This document shows positions 1 to 9,753 of a stretch of DNA of 37,187 nucleotides, one piece after another (positions within the stretch are counted from its first letter, which is position 1; each line of letters begins with the position of its first letter). Made by a program: the position numbers and the translations under genes. Source of the stretch: Acidobacteriota bacterium (GTDB lineage Bacteria > Acidobacteriota > UBA6911 > RPQK01 > JAJDTT01). The stretch covers positions 1-37,187 of the forward strand of contig JAJDTT010000301.1 in NCBI GenBank assembly GCA_022827025.1, written 5' to 3'. The notes under the pieces are model-generated. The model was not told where the DNA came from, made no database searches, and was given only the letters and a program-made list of their open reading frames with translations.

Positions 1-1814
<1,814 letters not shown>

Positions 1815-1847
1815 TCCTGCAGTACTCGAGAACTTGGTCCACGGAAT

Positions 1848-2936
1848 TCAATCTGTCCGGCAGCTTCGCATCAGGTCGAGGAAATCGTCGAACAGGTACC
1901 TGGAATCATGGGGTCCCGGTGAAGCCTCGGGATGATACTGCACGGAAAAGGCCGGCAGGGACCGGTGCCGCATGCCTTCCAGAGTCTGGTCGTTGAGGTT
2001 GATATGGGTCAACTGGACCTTGCTTTGGTCCAAGGACTCGGGGTCCACGGCGAACCCATGGTTTTGAGACGTGATCTCGATTTTGCGGGTCTCCAGATTC
2101 TGGACCGGCTGATTGCCGCCTCGATGACCGAACTTCAATTTGTAGGTCCGCCCGCCGAAGGCCAATCCCATGAGCTGGTGCCCCAGGCAGATTCCGAAGA
2201 CGGGTTTCTTTCCCAACAGCTTCCTGACGTTGGCGACAATGTAGTCAAGCGGTTCCGGGTCACCCGGACCATTCGACAGAAAGACGCCGTCCGGGTTCAT
2301 CGCCAGCACGTCTTCCGCAGCCGTGGTCGCCGGAACGACGGTGACGTTGCAACCGCGCGAGGCGAGGCAGCGAAGGATATTGTGTTTGATTCCGAAGTCG
2401 TAGGCCACTACCCGGAACCTGGAATCCTCCACCGGCCACGAATAGGACTCCGGGGTGGTGACGAACTTCACGCAGTCCTGTCCCGCCATCGTGGGATGAG
2501 CCAGAACTTTCCGCCGGATGGACTCGACGGAGGAGGTGGAGATTCCCCCCCGCATGGCCCCCCGCTCCCGGATGCGGCGAACCAGGGCCCGGGTGTCGAC
2601 TTCGGAGATGCCGCCGATGCCATGCTGTTTCAGATAGGCGTCCAGCGTCTGCTCTCCCCGCCAGTTGCTGTAGATGCGACTGCACTCGCGGAGGACGAAC
2701 CCTTCCACGTGGGGCTTGAGGGACTCTCCATCTTCGGAGTTGGTTCCGTAGTTTCCGATCTGGGGCTGGGTCATGACCACGATCTGACCGGCGTAGGAGG
2801 GGTCGGTCAGAATCTCCTGGTATCCCGTCATGGAGGTGTTGAAGACCACCTCGCCCAATGATTCCGTGTCTGCGCCGAAGGCGACGCCTTCATACACAGT
2901 CCCATCTTCCAGATATAGAATCGCCCGCTTGTCCAC
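1848..2936 (-). CDS. carA: Carbamoyl-phosphate synthase small (glutaminase) subunit
   Basis: Glutaminase subunit that hydrolyses glutamine and passes ammonia to CarB. The 362-residue length is normal. The N-terminal half holds the small-subunit domain (residues about 4-135, with the [17 protein letters not shown] block). The class I glutamine amidotransferase domain follows: [11 protein letters not shown] places the nucleophile at Cys250, and HPEASPG gives the His335/Glu337 pair. The start is GTG at 2936. The gene sits between lepB and carB on the minus strand, with 54 bp to lepB and 33 bp to carB, so the three are probably co-transcribed. Nothing is missing from the active site. Confidence 0.97.
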   Translation of the reverse strand: MDKRAILYLEDGTVYEGVAFGADTESLGEVVFNTSMTGYQEILTDPSYAGQIVVMTQPQIGNYGTNSEDGESLKPHVEGFVLRECSRIYSNWRGEQTLDAYLKQHGIGGISEVDTRALVRRIRERGAMRGGISTSSVESIRRKVLAHPTMAGQDCVKFVTTPESYSWPVEDSRFRVVAYDFGIKHNILRCLASRGCNVTVVPATTAAEDVLAMNPDGVFLSNGPGDPEPLDYIVANVRKLLGKKPVFGICLGHQLMGLAFGGRTYKLKFGHRGGNQPVQNLETRKIEITSQNHGFAVDPESLDQSKVQLTHINLNDQTLEGMRHRSLPAFSVQYHPEASPGPHDSRYLFDDFLDLMRSCRTD

Positions 2937-2990
2937 GTCTCTTGGATCCTCGAATCAGGGAGGTCTGGCCGCGCCGGGTCCGTCTCCCGG

Positions 2991-3611
2991 CTATTCGATC
3001 ATGCCCGCCCTGGAGACGGGCCAGTATCGGAACACGGCCTTCCCGAAAATGTTCCGGCGCGGCACGCATCCCCAGTTTCGACTGTCGTTGCTGGAGTTTC
3101 TCCGATCTCCCAGAACAAAGAACTCGTCCTCCGGAACCTTGGTCGTATGATAATCGTGGTCCAGGTACTCGGGCCGCAAATAAGGTTCCTCCAAGCGCCG
3201 GCCATCGACGAATACGACGCCTCCTTTGATCTCCACGGTTTCACCGGGAATCCCGATGACCCGTTTGATGAAAGACTTGGCCGGATTTCTAGGGTACCAG
3301 AAGACCACGATATCGCCGCGTTCGATATTCGAGAAACGATAGGAAAGCTTGCTGACAAAAATCCGTTCCTGATCAGCCAAGCGGGGGGCCATGCTGGTCC
3401 CCTCCACCTTGACCGGCTGGACCACGAAGACGACGATGAGGACGGCGGCGACTGCGGCGACGAGGATGTCTCGAGCCCAACCGCGCAACTCATTGAAAAC
3501 GCCGGCCAGAGACCCCTGGTTCTCGCTGTCCTCGGCCTCTGTCCGTTCCTGTCGGACCGCGGTTTCCGGCGGTTGCTCTTCAGGCATCTCCTCCTGGACC
3601 GCTCCCTCCAA
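2991..3611 (-). CDS. lepB: Signal peptidase I
   Basis: Membrane-anchored serine protease (family S26) that removes signal peptides from Sec and Tat substrates on the outer face of the inner membrane. The protein has an acidic N-terminal tail (residues 1-45) and one transmembrane helix (about 48-64). The catalytic Ser73 lies in EGTSMAPRL, and Lys116 lies in SFIKRVIGIPGE. The C-terminal box contains GDRRNSSNDSRNWG. Two starts are possible: TTG at 3611, or ATG at 3587 with AGGAGG only 2-3 nt upstream, which would give 198 residues. The difference affects only the disordered tail. It heads the lepB-carA-carB run. Confidence 0.95.
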   Translation of the reverse strand: MEGAVQEEMPEEQPPETAVRQERTEAEDSENQGSLAGVFNELRGWARDILVAAVAAVLIVVFVVQPVKVEGTSMAPRLADQERIFVSKLSYRFSNIERGDIVVFWYPRNPAKSFIKRVIGIPGETVEIKGGVVFVDGRRLEEPYLRPEYLDHDYHTTKVPEDEFFVLGDRRNSSNDSRNWGCVPRRNIFGKAVFRYWPVSRAGMIE

Positions 3612-3707
3612 CGGGGCTCATAGATACCACAGTTCAGAAAACGAACTCAACCGGGCCGGCGAGCACCACACCCGCAGTTTCCTTGGTGGACGAGGCGTGA
3701 TAAATCG

Positions 3708-3716
3708 AGTATAGCA
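3708..3716 (-). promoter_or_regulatory. Candidate extended -10 promoter for lepB
   Basis: On the minus strand the sequence TGCTATACT forms an extended -10 element (TGn plus TATACT, five of six matches to TATAAT) about 95 bp upstream of the lepB start. No convincing -35 hexamer lies at 16-18 bp, as expected for an extended -10 promoter. The site is in the divergent intergenic region shared with the arginine decarboxylase gene. Confidence 0.4.
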
Positions 3717-3797
3717 CCTCGTTGACAACACCCGGAGTCGCGGCGTGGAAACCGCCGGATGCCGGCGGGTTGCGGACCGGAAACAGGAGTACGCTGC

Positions 3798-4331
3798 ATG
3801 CTGGTGCCCGGCCGACTGTTCTTGACGCGTGGTTCCGGACGCCACCGCGAGAAACTGATCAGTTGGGAATCGGCGCTCCACGACGCCAGGATCTCCTCCT
3901 TCAATCTGGTTCGCGTCTCCAGCATCTTTCCTCCGGGGTGCAAGCTGGTCAGCAGGGAGGAGGGACTGAAGGCGTTGGTCCCCGGTCAAGTGGTATTCGC
4001 CGTGATCAGCAACAATGCGACCTCCGAGCCCGGCCGTTTGATTGCCGCGTCCATCGGATTGGCCACGCCCCGGGATTCGAACCGGCATGGCTACCTGAGC
4101 GAGCACCACAGTTTCGGAGAAACCGCGTCGACGGCGGGTAACCACGCCGAAAACGTGGCAGCTCAGATGCTGTCCGCGAGCCTGGGACTGCCGTCGCGCG
4201 AGGATACCGCCGGCAACGACCGGAAACGGTGCGGCGAGTTCGCCGCAACCACCAGTATCGCCCGGTGCGCCACCGGTGACCGGGACGGCCTGTGGACGAC
4301 CGTCGTGGCGGCGGCCGTCCTGCTGCCGTGA
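3798..4331 (+). CDS. Pyruvoyl-dependent arginine decarboxylase (PvlArgDC)
   Basis: Converts arginine to agmatine plus CO2, the entry to polyamine synthesis in organisms using this family. It uses a pyruvoyl group made by self-cleavage rather than PLP. The 177-residue protein matches the family throughout: FLTRGSGRHREKLISWESAL near the N-terminus, the self-cleavage site VSSIFPPGC (Ser41-Ser42), GYLSEHHSFGET with the conserved Glu, and the C-terminal GLWTTVVAAAV. ATG 3798 is chosen because AGGAG lies 8 nt upstream and homologues begin at this point; an earlier in-frame ATG at 3759 would add 13 unconserved residues. It is divergent from lepB and convergent with frr, so it is probably a single-gene unit. 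No agmatinase or agmatine deiminase is nearby. Confidence 0.93.
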   Translation: MLVPGRLFLTRGSGRHREKLISWESALHDARISSFNLVRVSSIFPPGCKLVSREEGLKALVPGQVVFAVISNNATSEPGRLIAASIGLATPRDSNRHGYLSEHHSFGETASTAGNHAENVAAQMLSASLGLPSREDTAGNDRKRCGEFAATTSIARCATGDRDGLWTTVVAAAVLLP

Positions 4332-4398
4332 TGCGCCAGGGACGAGGGTCACGACCTGGTTGCCGAACCGGGCGCGCCGGGAGGCATCGGCGCTCGGC

Positions 4399-4968
4399 TC
4401 AGACCTCCAGGATCTCACTCTCCTTCTGCCGGCCCAGATCATCCGCCTGGGCGATGAAGCCGTCGGTGATCTTCTGGACCTGATCGTACCCGCGGTGTTC
4501 CTCATCCTCGGAGATGACCTTGCTTCTGGAGAGTTTCTTCAACCGGTCATTGGAACTCCGGCGGATGTTCCTGACCGCGGTCCGGTGCTGCTCGGTCACC
4601 TTGCGGACATGCTTGGCCAACTGCTTGCGGCGCTCCTCGGTCAGGGGAGGGATGGGCACCCGGATGAGCCGCCCGTCGCTGGAAGGATTCAGGCCCAGAT
4701 TGGAGGCCAGAATCGCCCGGGTGATGCTCTCGATCTGGGTCGGGTCCCAAGGCTGGATGGTCACCATGGCCGCTTCCGCCACGTGCAAGGTGGCGAGCTG
4801 GTTGAGGGGCGTCAGCGTACCGTAGTAATCCACCTTGATGGGATCGAACAGATGGAGCGAGGCGCGGCCCGTGCGGACCGTCGCCAGCTCCCGGCTCAGA
4901 TCCTCCACGGACTTTCGCATTCGGGTTCGGGTTTCAGTCATCACCTGCTCGATGGAGTTCCCGTTCAT
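4399..4968 (-). CDS. frr: Ribosome recycling factor
   Basis: With EF-G, splits the post-termination ribosome into subunits. The 189-residue length is typical. Recognisable family blocks are LATVRTGRAS and DYYGTLTPLNQLA near the N-terminus, QPWDPTQIESITRAI and LRV-type IRVPIPPLTEERRKQL in the middle, and the long C-terminal helix containing VRNIRRSSNDRLKKL. It is the last gene of the rplM-rpsI-rpsB-tsf-pyrH-frr cluster, 54 bp after pyrH, which is the usual bacterial order. No T-rich terminator hairpin is visible before the convergent arginine decarboxylase gene. Confidence 0.97.
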   Translation of the reverse strand: MNGNSIEQVMTETRTRMRKSVEDLSRELATVRTGRASLHLFDPIKVDYYGTLTPLNQLATLHVAEAAMVTIQPWDPTQIESITRAILASNLGLNPSSDGRLIRVPIPPLTEERRKQLAKHVRKVTEQHRTAVRNIRRSSNDRLKKLSRSKVISEDEEHRGYDQVQKITDGFIAQADDLGRQKESEILEV

Positions 4969-5022
4969 GCTGTTTCCCCCTTGAGCCGCTCGACGTCCCC
5001 GGTCGACCGGGCACGGATCGTT

Positions 5023-5781
5023 TCAGTGGCCGATGATGGATCCCACCTTCTTGCCCAGGACCGCGTTGGTGATGTTCCCCTTCTGCCGGAGACTGAACAC
5101 GATGATGGGCAGGCCGTGATCCATGCACAACGAAATGGCCGTTGCGTCCATCACCTTGAGACCTTTTTCCAGAACCTGAAGATAGGTCAGCCGGTCGTAG
5201 CGTTCGGCATCGGCATTGACTTGCGGGTCCGAATCGTAAACACCGTCGACTTTGGTCCCCTTCAAGATCGCTTCGGCGTGGATTTCCATCGCTCGCAGGG
5301 CCGCCGCCGTGTCGGTGGAGAAGTAGGGACTCCCGGTACCGGCCGCGAAGATGACGACGCGTTTCTTTTCCAGGTGCCGGATGGCTCGCCGCCGAATGAA
5401 GGGCTCCGCAAGTTCCGAGACATGGATGGCGCTCAGGACCCGGGTGTCGACGTCGTTTTTCTCGAGGGCATTCTGCAAAGCCAGAGAGTTGATGATGGTG
5501 GCCAGCATGCCCATGTAGTCGCCCGTGGCCCGGTCGAACCCGGCCTCGCTGACGTTCACCCCGCGGATGATGTTGCCCCCGCCGACAACGACGGCAGTCT
5601 CCACACCCAGGGCGTGAACTTCTTTGACCTGGAGGGCGACCCCCTCCATCATGGCGGGATCGACGCCGAAGTGGCCCTCGCCCATGAGCATCTCGCCGCT
5701 GAGCTTGACGAGAAGCCGCCGGTAGACGGGTCGTTCCAGTTTGACCGGGTCTCCCAACGGCGCCTGACTCTCCTGGGGCAA
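5023..5781 (-). CDS. pyrH: UMP kinase
   Basis: Phosphorylates UMP to UDP with ATP; an amino-acid-kinase fold enzyme, usually hexameric. Signatures are [12 protein letters not shown] (phosphate-binding lysine and glycine), [50 protein letters not shown] and the C-terminal GSIIG. The frame is open far upstream. The start is placed at TTG 5781, because AGGAGG lies 5 nt upstream of it on the coding strand and the resulting 252 residues agree with the family (about 240). It follows tsf by 35 bp and precedes frr. Confidence 0.95.
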   Translation of the reverse strand: MPQESQAPLGDPVKLERPVYRRLLVKLSGEMLMGEGHFGVDPAMMEGVALQVKEVHALGVETAVVVGGGNIIRGVNVSEAGFDRATGDYMGMLATIINSLALQNALEKNDVDTRVLSAIHVSELAEPFIRRRAIRHLEKKRVVIFAAGTGSPYFSTDTAAALRAMEIHAEAILKGTKVDGVYDSDPQVNADAERYDRLTYLQVLEKGLKVMDATAISLCMDHGLPIIVFSLRQKGNITNAVLGKKVGSIIGH

Positions 5782-5816
5782 AACCGCCTCCTGTGAATGC
5801 GAGAAACTCCCCGGCG

Positions 5817-6422
5817 TCAGTGCTGAAGCTCTTCTCCCACCTTGAACCGGCAAAAGCGGCGGGCCGTGATGTTTTCCTTCAAAGTGGCGATCTTGGACTT
5901 GATGAGTTGTTCGACCGTGATCGACGGGTCCTTGACAAAAGGCTGCTCGTAAAGGCACACGGCGGAGTAGAACTTTTCCATGCGGCCCTCGACGATTCTC
6001 TCGACGATAAATTCAGGTTTGCCCGTTGCCAGCGCCTGGTTTCGGTAGATCTCCTTCTCCCGATCGACCTCTTCGGAACCCACCTCTTCCCGCCGCACGT
6101 AAAGAGGGTTGGAAGCAGCCACCTGCATGGCCAGGTCCCGGACGAGCTCCTGGAATTCATCGGTGCGGGCGACGAAATCGGTCTCGCAGTTCACTTCCAT
6201 GAGAACACCCAGCTTGCCACCCGCATGGATGTACTGACCCACCGTCCCCTCGCTGGTGGCGCGGCCGGACCTCTTGGCGGCTGCGGCCAGACCCCGTTCG
6301 CGCAGGATGACCACGCCTCGATCCAAGTCTCCGCCAGCCTCGACCAGCGCCCTCTTGCACTCCATCATTCCGGCGCCGGTCCGGTCCCGGAGCGCCTTGA
6401 CCTGTGCCGCGGTTACACTCAT
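5817..6422 (-). CDS. tsf: Elongation factor Ts
   Basis: Guanine-nucleotide exchange factor for EF-Tu. At 201 residues it is the short form with a single core subdomain, as in Thermus-like EF-Ts, rather than the roughly 280-residue E. coli form. The N-terminal UBA-like domain shows [19 protein letters not shown]. The core shows [20 protein letters not shown] and the CETDFVART block, which contacts the EF-Tu nucleotide site. The C-terminal part contains LYEQPFVKD and [12 protein letters not shown] 6422 is the start. The 99-bp gap to rpsB holds part of a dispersed repeat (see 6460-6486). Confidence 0.97.
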   Translation of the reverse strand: MSVTAAQVKALRDRTGAGMMECKRALVEAGGDLDRGVVILRERGLAAAAKRSGRATSEGTVGQYIHAGGKLGVLMEVNCETDFVARTDEFQELVRDLAMQVAASNPLYVRREEVGSEEVDREKEIYRNQALATGKPEFIVERIVEGRMEKFYSAVCLYEQPFVKDPSITVEQLIKSKIATLKENITARRFCRFKVGEELQH

Positions 6423-6459
6423 TTTCGATCGACCTTCCTTGAAAATTCCGACATCCGAT

Positions 6460-6486
6460 GAACGTGGGGGCGCCCCTTGCGGGTGC
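6460..6486 (-). repeat. Half-copy of the GTAGGGGC-type palindromic repeat
   Basis: On the minus strand this 27-nt segment differs at three positions from 28231-28257 (GCACCC-CAAGGGG-GCCCC-ACGTTC core). It lies in the tsf-rpsB spacer inside the translation operon, where it could fold only as part of a longer hairpin. It represents one arm of the inverted repeat that is complete at 28176-28253. Confidence 0.6.
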
Positions 6487-6521
6487 TCTCCGGCGCCGCT
6501 TCCTGTCGGACGCCCTGGCTG

Positions 6522-7433
6522 TTAATCGGAGGTGGGGGCAGTCGCGGCCGGCACCGGGGAAGCGGTACTGGCCGCCACGGCGGCATCGAGCGGTGTCGAG
6601 GTCTCCTGCGCCGCCTGCTCTTGAGCGGCCTTCTCTTGGAGCGCCTTCTCTCGCAGAGCCCTCTCCCGAGCCGCCTTTTCCCGGGCGGCTTTCTCGCGAG
6701 CCGCCTTTTCCCGGGCCGCCTTTTCCCGGGCCTCTGCCAAACGAGCTTCCCGGATCGCCTTTCCGGCCAGGATCGCATCCGCGATGGTGGACGTGAACAG
6801 CCTCACCGATCGCAACGCGTCGTCGTTCCCCGGAATCACGAAGTCGACATCGTCCGGATCGCTGTTGGTGTCCACCACGGCGATCACCGGAATACCCAGC
6901 TTGGCGGCTTCCTTGACGGCGATGACCTCCCGGTTCGTGTCGACCACGAAGAGGATGTCGGGGAGCCGCTCCATGTCCCTGATGCCGCGCAGATTCTTGT
7001 CCAGCTTCTTGCGTTCCCGCTCCAACCGGGCCACTTCCTTCTTGGAGAGCTTGTCGTAGAAGCCGTTGACCCGTTTTTCTTCCAGGTCCTTGTAACGCTT
7101 GATGCTGTTCCGGACAGTCGCGAAATTGGTAAGCAGACCACCGAGCCAACGGTTGTTGACATAGTGGGCCTCGCATCTCTCGGCTTCCCGCTCAATGGTG
7201 TCCTGGGCCTGTCTCTTGGTGCCGACGAACAGCACCGAACTCCCCCGGATGCTCCGCTCGACGATGAAATCGATGGCCCGTTTGAAATATCGCAGCGTGG
7301 TACGGAGATCGACGATGTGGATGCCGTTTCGCTGGCCGAAGATGAAGGGCTTCATCTTCGGATTCCAGCGCCTTGTCTGATGCCCGAAATGGACCCCGGC
7401 GTCCAGCAGTTGCTTGATGGGAATGGAACTCAC
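6522..7433 (-). CDS. rpsB: 30S ribosomal protein S2 with a long repetitive C-terminal extension
   Basis: Small-subunit protein needed to bind S1. Residues 1-230 are a normal S2: LLDAGVHFGHQTRRWNPKM at the N-terminus, NRWLGGLLTNFATV, and PDDVDFVIPGNDDALRSV near the end of the fold. The start is GTG 7433. Beyond the core, residues about 236-276 form eight imperfect five-residue units (REKAA, then RERAL, REKAL, QEKAA, QEQAA), encoded by a 15-nt tandem repeat. An Ala/Thr/Pro/Ser-rich tail of about 27 residues follows. Total length is 303, against about 240 for E. coli S2. The repeat should form a charged, solvent-exposed single alpha-helix; that is inference. It lies between rpsI (14 bp upstream) and tsf. 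Confidence 0.97.
   Translation of the reverse strand: MSSIPIKQLLDAGVHFGHQTRRWNPKMKPFIFGQRNGIHIVDLRTTLRYFKRAIDFIVERSIRGSSVLFVGTKRQAQDTIEREAERCEAHYVNNRWLGGLLTNFATVRNSIKRYKDLEEKRVNGFYDKLSKKEVARLERERKKLDKNLRGIRDMERLPDILFVVDTNREVIAVKEAAKLGIPVIAVVDTNSDPDDVDFVIPGNDDALRSVRLFTSTIADAILAGKAIREARLAEAREKAAREKAAREKAAREKAARERALREKALQEKAAQEQAAQETSTPLDAAVAASTASPVPAATAPTSD
6609..6728 (-). repeat. 15-nt tandem repeat in the rpsB 3' region
   Basis: Eight imperfect 15-nt units, each coding for a pentapeptide of the form [RQ]E[KRQ]A[AL]. The first four units are nearly identical at DNA level (GCCGCCTTTTCCCGG-type on the plus strand), and later ones diverge. This suggests recent slippage-driven expansion at one end. 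Confidence 0.85.
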
Positions 7434-7447
7434 CGATTTCTCCCTGG

Positions 7448-7840
7448 CTACCTCTTGGAAAATTGGAACCGCTTGCGCGCTCCGGGCTGCCCGTATTTTT
7501 TCCGTTCCTTCACCCGTTGATCGCGCCTGAGAAGGCCGGCCTTCTTGAGCGTCGCGCGGAGGTCGGGATCGAACTGGAGCAGGGCTCGGGCTATTCCCAG
7601 CCGGACGGCGCCGGCCTGTCCGGAATATCCCCCGCCCTTGACGTTGACGTACACGTCGAACTTGTCGTTGTTCTCCGTCTGCATCAAAGGCTGCAGAACC
7701 ACAACCTGTTGGGTCCGGTTGCGGAAGTACTCCTGGAAATCGACGTGGTTGACGACGATCTGCCCTTCCCCGGCCATCAGAAACACGCGCGCAGTGGCGG
7801 ATTTCCTCTTACCCGTGCCGTAATGTTGAACCTCGTTCAA
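7448..7840 (-). CDS. rpsI: 30S ribosomal protein S9
   Basis: Small-subunit head protein whose C-terminal tail reaches the P-site tRNA. All hallmarks are present in 130 residues: [14 protein letters not shown] at the N-terminus, [19 protein letters not shown] in the middle, and the basic end [17 protein letters not shown], with the terminal Lys-Arg typical of S9. The start codon is TTG 7840, supported by AGGAG 7 nt upstream. It is 30 bp after rplM and 14 bp before rpsB. Confidence 0.97.
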   Translation of the reverse strand: MNEVQHYGTGKRKSATARVFLMAGEGQIVVNHVDFQEYFRNRTQQVVVLQPLMQTENNDKFDVYVNVKGGGYSGQAGAVRLGIARALLQFDPDLRATLKKAGLLRRDQRVKERKKYGQPGARKRFQFSKR

Positions 7841-7870
7841 GAAAAATCTCCTGTGGCCGGCGGGGACGAG

Positions 7871-8311
7871 TTAAAGGGCCAGCGGCTCCGGCTTCTGAGC
7901 TTGATGCGGATGGTCGGCGCCAGCATAGATCTTGAGTTTCCGGATCATCCTCTTGCCCAACTTGTTCTTCGGCAGCATACCTCGAACCGCCAAGCGTACG
8001 AGACGATCCGGATACCGGCGCAGCAGATTCTCGGCCGTTATCTCCTTGAGCCCCCCCGGGTAACGGCTGTGGGAATAGTAGACCTTCTGGGACCACTTCT
8101 TTCCGGTCAGACGCACCTTGTCGGCGTTGACGACGATCACGAATGCGCCAGTATCGAGAAAATCGGTGTAGTTCGGCCGGTCCTTACCCATGAGGAGGGT
8201 CGCCAGACGAGTCGCCAAACGACCCAGAACCTGATCGCTGGCATCCACGACGAACCACTTCCTCTCGATTTCGTCAAGACCTGGAAGAATCGTCTTATTC
8301 GAATTCTTCAT
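7871..8311 (-). CDS. rplM: 50S ribosomal protein L13
   Basis: Early-assembling large-subunit protein and first gene of the rplM-rpsI-rpsB-tsf-pyrH-frr run. The 146-residue protein carries the L13 blocks [39 protein letters not shown], the [12 protein letters not shown] stretch and [23 protein letters not shown] 8311 is the start. A sigma70-type promoter lies 38-67 bp upstream. In E. coli the rplM-rpsI pair is regulated by its own product; no leader structure supporting that could be recognised here. Confidence 0.98.
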   Translation of the reverse strand: MKNSNKTILPGLDEIERKWFVVDASDQVLGRLATRLATLLMGKDRPNYTDFLDTGAFVIVVNADKVRLTGKKWSQKVYYSHSRYPGGLKEITAENLLRRYPDRLVRLAVRGMLPKNKLGKRMIRKLKIYAGADHPHQAQKPEPLAL

Positions 8312-8348
8312 CTCGCTACACTACGCCCCATGGGTTCAAGAGTCTGGA

Positions 8349-8378
8349 AATCTACCGAACGGACCCGTTCCTTGTCAA
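8349..8378 (-). promoter_or_regulatory. Promoter of the rplM operon (TTGACA-N18-TAGATT)
   Basis: On the minus strand a perfect -35 hexamer TTGACA (8373-8378) is followed after exactly 18 bp by TAGATT (8349-8354; four of six matches to TATAAT). This gives a 5' leader of about 30 nt before rplM. The same hexamers and spacing recur upstream of yceD at 26927-26956. Confidence 0.7.
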
Positions 8379-8403
8379 GGCTGCGCCCTGTCGGCTTGCC
8401 CTA

Positions 8404-8575
8404 ACAGCCCGTGGCAAAAGTCATCACGGCATTCGACCGTCCCTGCATCCCGGCGGACTGCGTTGCGATTCGGGAGGGCGACCACAAGGGTCGCCCCTAC
8501 ATGCTCCCGAATCGCGCCTTGTCCGGCGGGCGCAGGAACGGTCTCGATGCTCGCGGGACTTTCGCCACGGACTGT
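8404..8575 (-). mobile_element. MITE-like repeat, copy A (inverse orientation)
   Basis: A non-coding element with terminal inverted repeats. The left end ACAGCCCGTGGCAAAAGTC and right end GACTTTCGCCACGGACTGT are near-perfect reverse complements. It is flanked by TA on each side (8402-8403 and 8576-8577), consistent with a TA target duplication. It is reverse-oriented relative to copies B (11419-11581) and D (22583-22744). Its central part differs from those copies and contains a nested perfect hairpin (8465-8515). It lies in the divergent region between rplM and pilN. Confidence 0.75.
8465..8515. repeat. Nested perfect hairpin within copy A
   Basis: GCGATTCGGGAG (8465-8476) is exactly complementary to CTCCCGAATCGC (8504-8515). 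Inside it GGGCGACC (8476-8483) pairs with GGTCGCCC (8489-8496). The inner segment GGGCGACC-ACAAG-GGTCGCCCCTAC matches the second repeat family seen at 28176-28253. Confidence 0.8.
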
Positions 8576-8618
8576 TAGGTTCGCGTTCCGGGCGGTTGGG
8601 ACGTTCAGGACATTGAAG

Positions 8619-9137
8619 ATGAACGGAATCCGCATACCATCGTCGATTCTGGCGGCGCCGAGACGCGACCTGCTGCTCCTGGCGGCCGCATGTGCCGCCC
8701 TCGTGGGAACCGCCGTCTGGCACCGGTCGCTGGACTCCCGGACGGACGCGGGCCGAGCCAGACTGGCGGCGTTGGCCGACGGCGGAGGGAACCTGGAAGC
8801 GGTTCTGAAGAGGGTTCGACGCTGGGAAGAGGGGGTCGAAAACCTGGTTCGGTGCCGCGACCGCGTCCGGGAACTCAAGATCCGTCAGGCATCCCCTCTT
8901 TCGCTCTGGAACCGGCTCATGGACCGCTTCCCGTCCCGGGAGGAAGTATCCCTGCACCGTCTGGACTGGGAGGACGAAACCCTGACCCTCGAGGGAACCG
9001 CAGCGACTCCCACCGCTGCGGGGATTCTGCTGGACCGTCTGGGACGGGACGGGGGATTTTCCAAAGTGGAACTGCGAGCCCTGGAACAAATTGAGAATAC
9101 CGTCCGATTCACCGTCACTGCCGGCACCGGGCATTGA
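8619..9137 (+). CDS. pilN: Type IV pilus inner-membrane alignment protein PilN
   Basis: Bitopic inner-membrane protein of the pilus alignment subcomplex; in known systems it binds PilM in the cytoplasm and PilO in the periplasm. The 172-residue protein has a short basic N-terminus, one transmembrane helix (about residues 18-35), a periplasmic coiled coil, and a C-terminal PilN domain (LWNRLMDRFPSREEVSLHRL, then LTLEGTAATPTAAGILLDRL). The call rests on this pattern and on pilO-pilP-pilQ following; the sequence itself is divergent. ATG 8619 is preferred over an upstream in-frame ATG at 8463, because the longer reading would begin inside repeat copy A. No pilM lies upstream, where it is normally found. 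Confidence 0.8.
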   Translation: MNGIRIPSSILAAPRRDLLLLAAACAALVGTAVWHRSLDSRTDAGRARLAALADGGGNLEAVLKRVRRWEEGVENLVRCRDRVRELKIRQASPLSLWNRLMDRFPSREEVSLHRLDWEDETLTLEGTAATPTAAGILLDRLGRDGGFSKVELRALEQIENTVRFTVTAGTGH

Positions 9138-9153
9138 CCGGGAGACGCGCGTC

Positions 9154-9753
9154 ATGGAGAAGCTTCGTCGAAGAGTTCGAGAAAAACCGGCCCTCTCCCT
9201 GGCCGTCATGGGAGTTCTCCTGGCAGGTTCCGTCTATGCCTCGACCATTCGTCCACTTCAGTTCCGGATCGAGGAACTGGAGAAGGAATTCCTGCAGGCG
9301 CAGTCCCGCCAGAAACAGATTGCCTCGGCCGAGGCTCAACTCTCGAGGGTCAAGAAAGAATTCGCCGGGCACCGCAAGCGCCTCCTGGACAAGGGAGGTC
9401 TGCTCACGGAGGGGAATTCCGGTTCCGAGGCCATCAGCCGGATCGTACGACTGGCTCTCCAGCGGGACTTGCGTCCCACACGAGTCTCCCCCTCGACCCC
9501 CGTCGTGGAGGAACTCCTCACCCATTGGCCATTGGAACTGGTCGTGGCAGGAGGGTTTCACGGCTTGGGCCGGTTCTTTCAGGATCTTGCGGAACTGGAG
9601 GAGATCGTCAACGTTCGGAGCGTTTCCATCAGCCGCCGGGAACCGTCCCGTCCGGCGATGACTCTGGACGCTTCCATCTCCCTGACCTTCTTCCGGATCA
9701 ACCTTCAAGAACTCGATCCGGACCAGGAGCAGGAAGAGGAGGAGGCGCCATGA
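9154..9753 (+). CDS. pilO: Type IV pilus alignment protein PilO
   Basis: Inner-membrane partner of PilN in the periplasmic part of the alignment complex. The 199-residue protein shows a basic N-terminus (MEKLRRRVREKP), one transmembrane helix (about 14-30), a coiled coil (about 34-80), and a C-terminal ferredoxin-like domain (THWPLELVVAGGFHGLGRFF, then VNVRSVSISRRE), typical of PilO. ATG 9154 has GGGAG about 10 nt upstream; the frame is open to 9091 but that part overlaps pilN. Its stop overlaps the pilP start by 4 bp (ATGA), implying translational coupling. The acidic tail (DPDQEQEEEE) is unusual but harmless. Confidence 0.82.
   Translation: MEKLRRRVREKPALSLAVMGVLLAGSVYASTIRPLQFRIEELEKEFLQAQSRQKQIASAEAQLSRVKKEFAGHRKRLLDKGGLLTEGNSGSEAISRIVRLALQRDLRPTRVSPSTPVVEELLTHWPLELVVAGGFHGLGRFFQDLAELEEIVNVRSVSISRREPSRPAMTLDASISLTFFRINLQELDPDQEQEEEEAP

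Noticed and set aside
3722-3751. TTGACA upstream of the arginine decarboxylase as a promoter
   Set aside because: The -35 is perfect, but no hexamer better than three of six matches lies at 17-18 bp, so it was not listed as a feature.
4066-4090. T-arm-like sequence GGGATTCGAACC suggesting a tRNA
   Set aside because: It is inside the arginine decarboxylase frame, with no acceptor stem or anticodon arm around it.
3618-4505. A 295-codon minus-strand ORF opposite the arginine decarboxylase
   Set aside because: It lacks domain-like sequence, while the plus frame matches PvlArgDC throughout and has a ribosome site.
4276-5796. A 506-codon plus-strand ORF over frr and pyrH
   Set aside because: It is antisense to two well-recognised genes; the frame is open only because of high GC.
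6609-6728. Tandem 15-nt repeat as a CRISPR-like array
   Set aside because: The units are contiguous, without spacers, and code for an in-frame helix of S2.
8463-8618. N-terminal extension of pilN from ATG 8463
   Set aside because: It lies within repeat copy A and reads as low-complexity peptide; PilN homology begins near ATG 8619.
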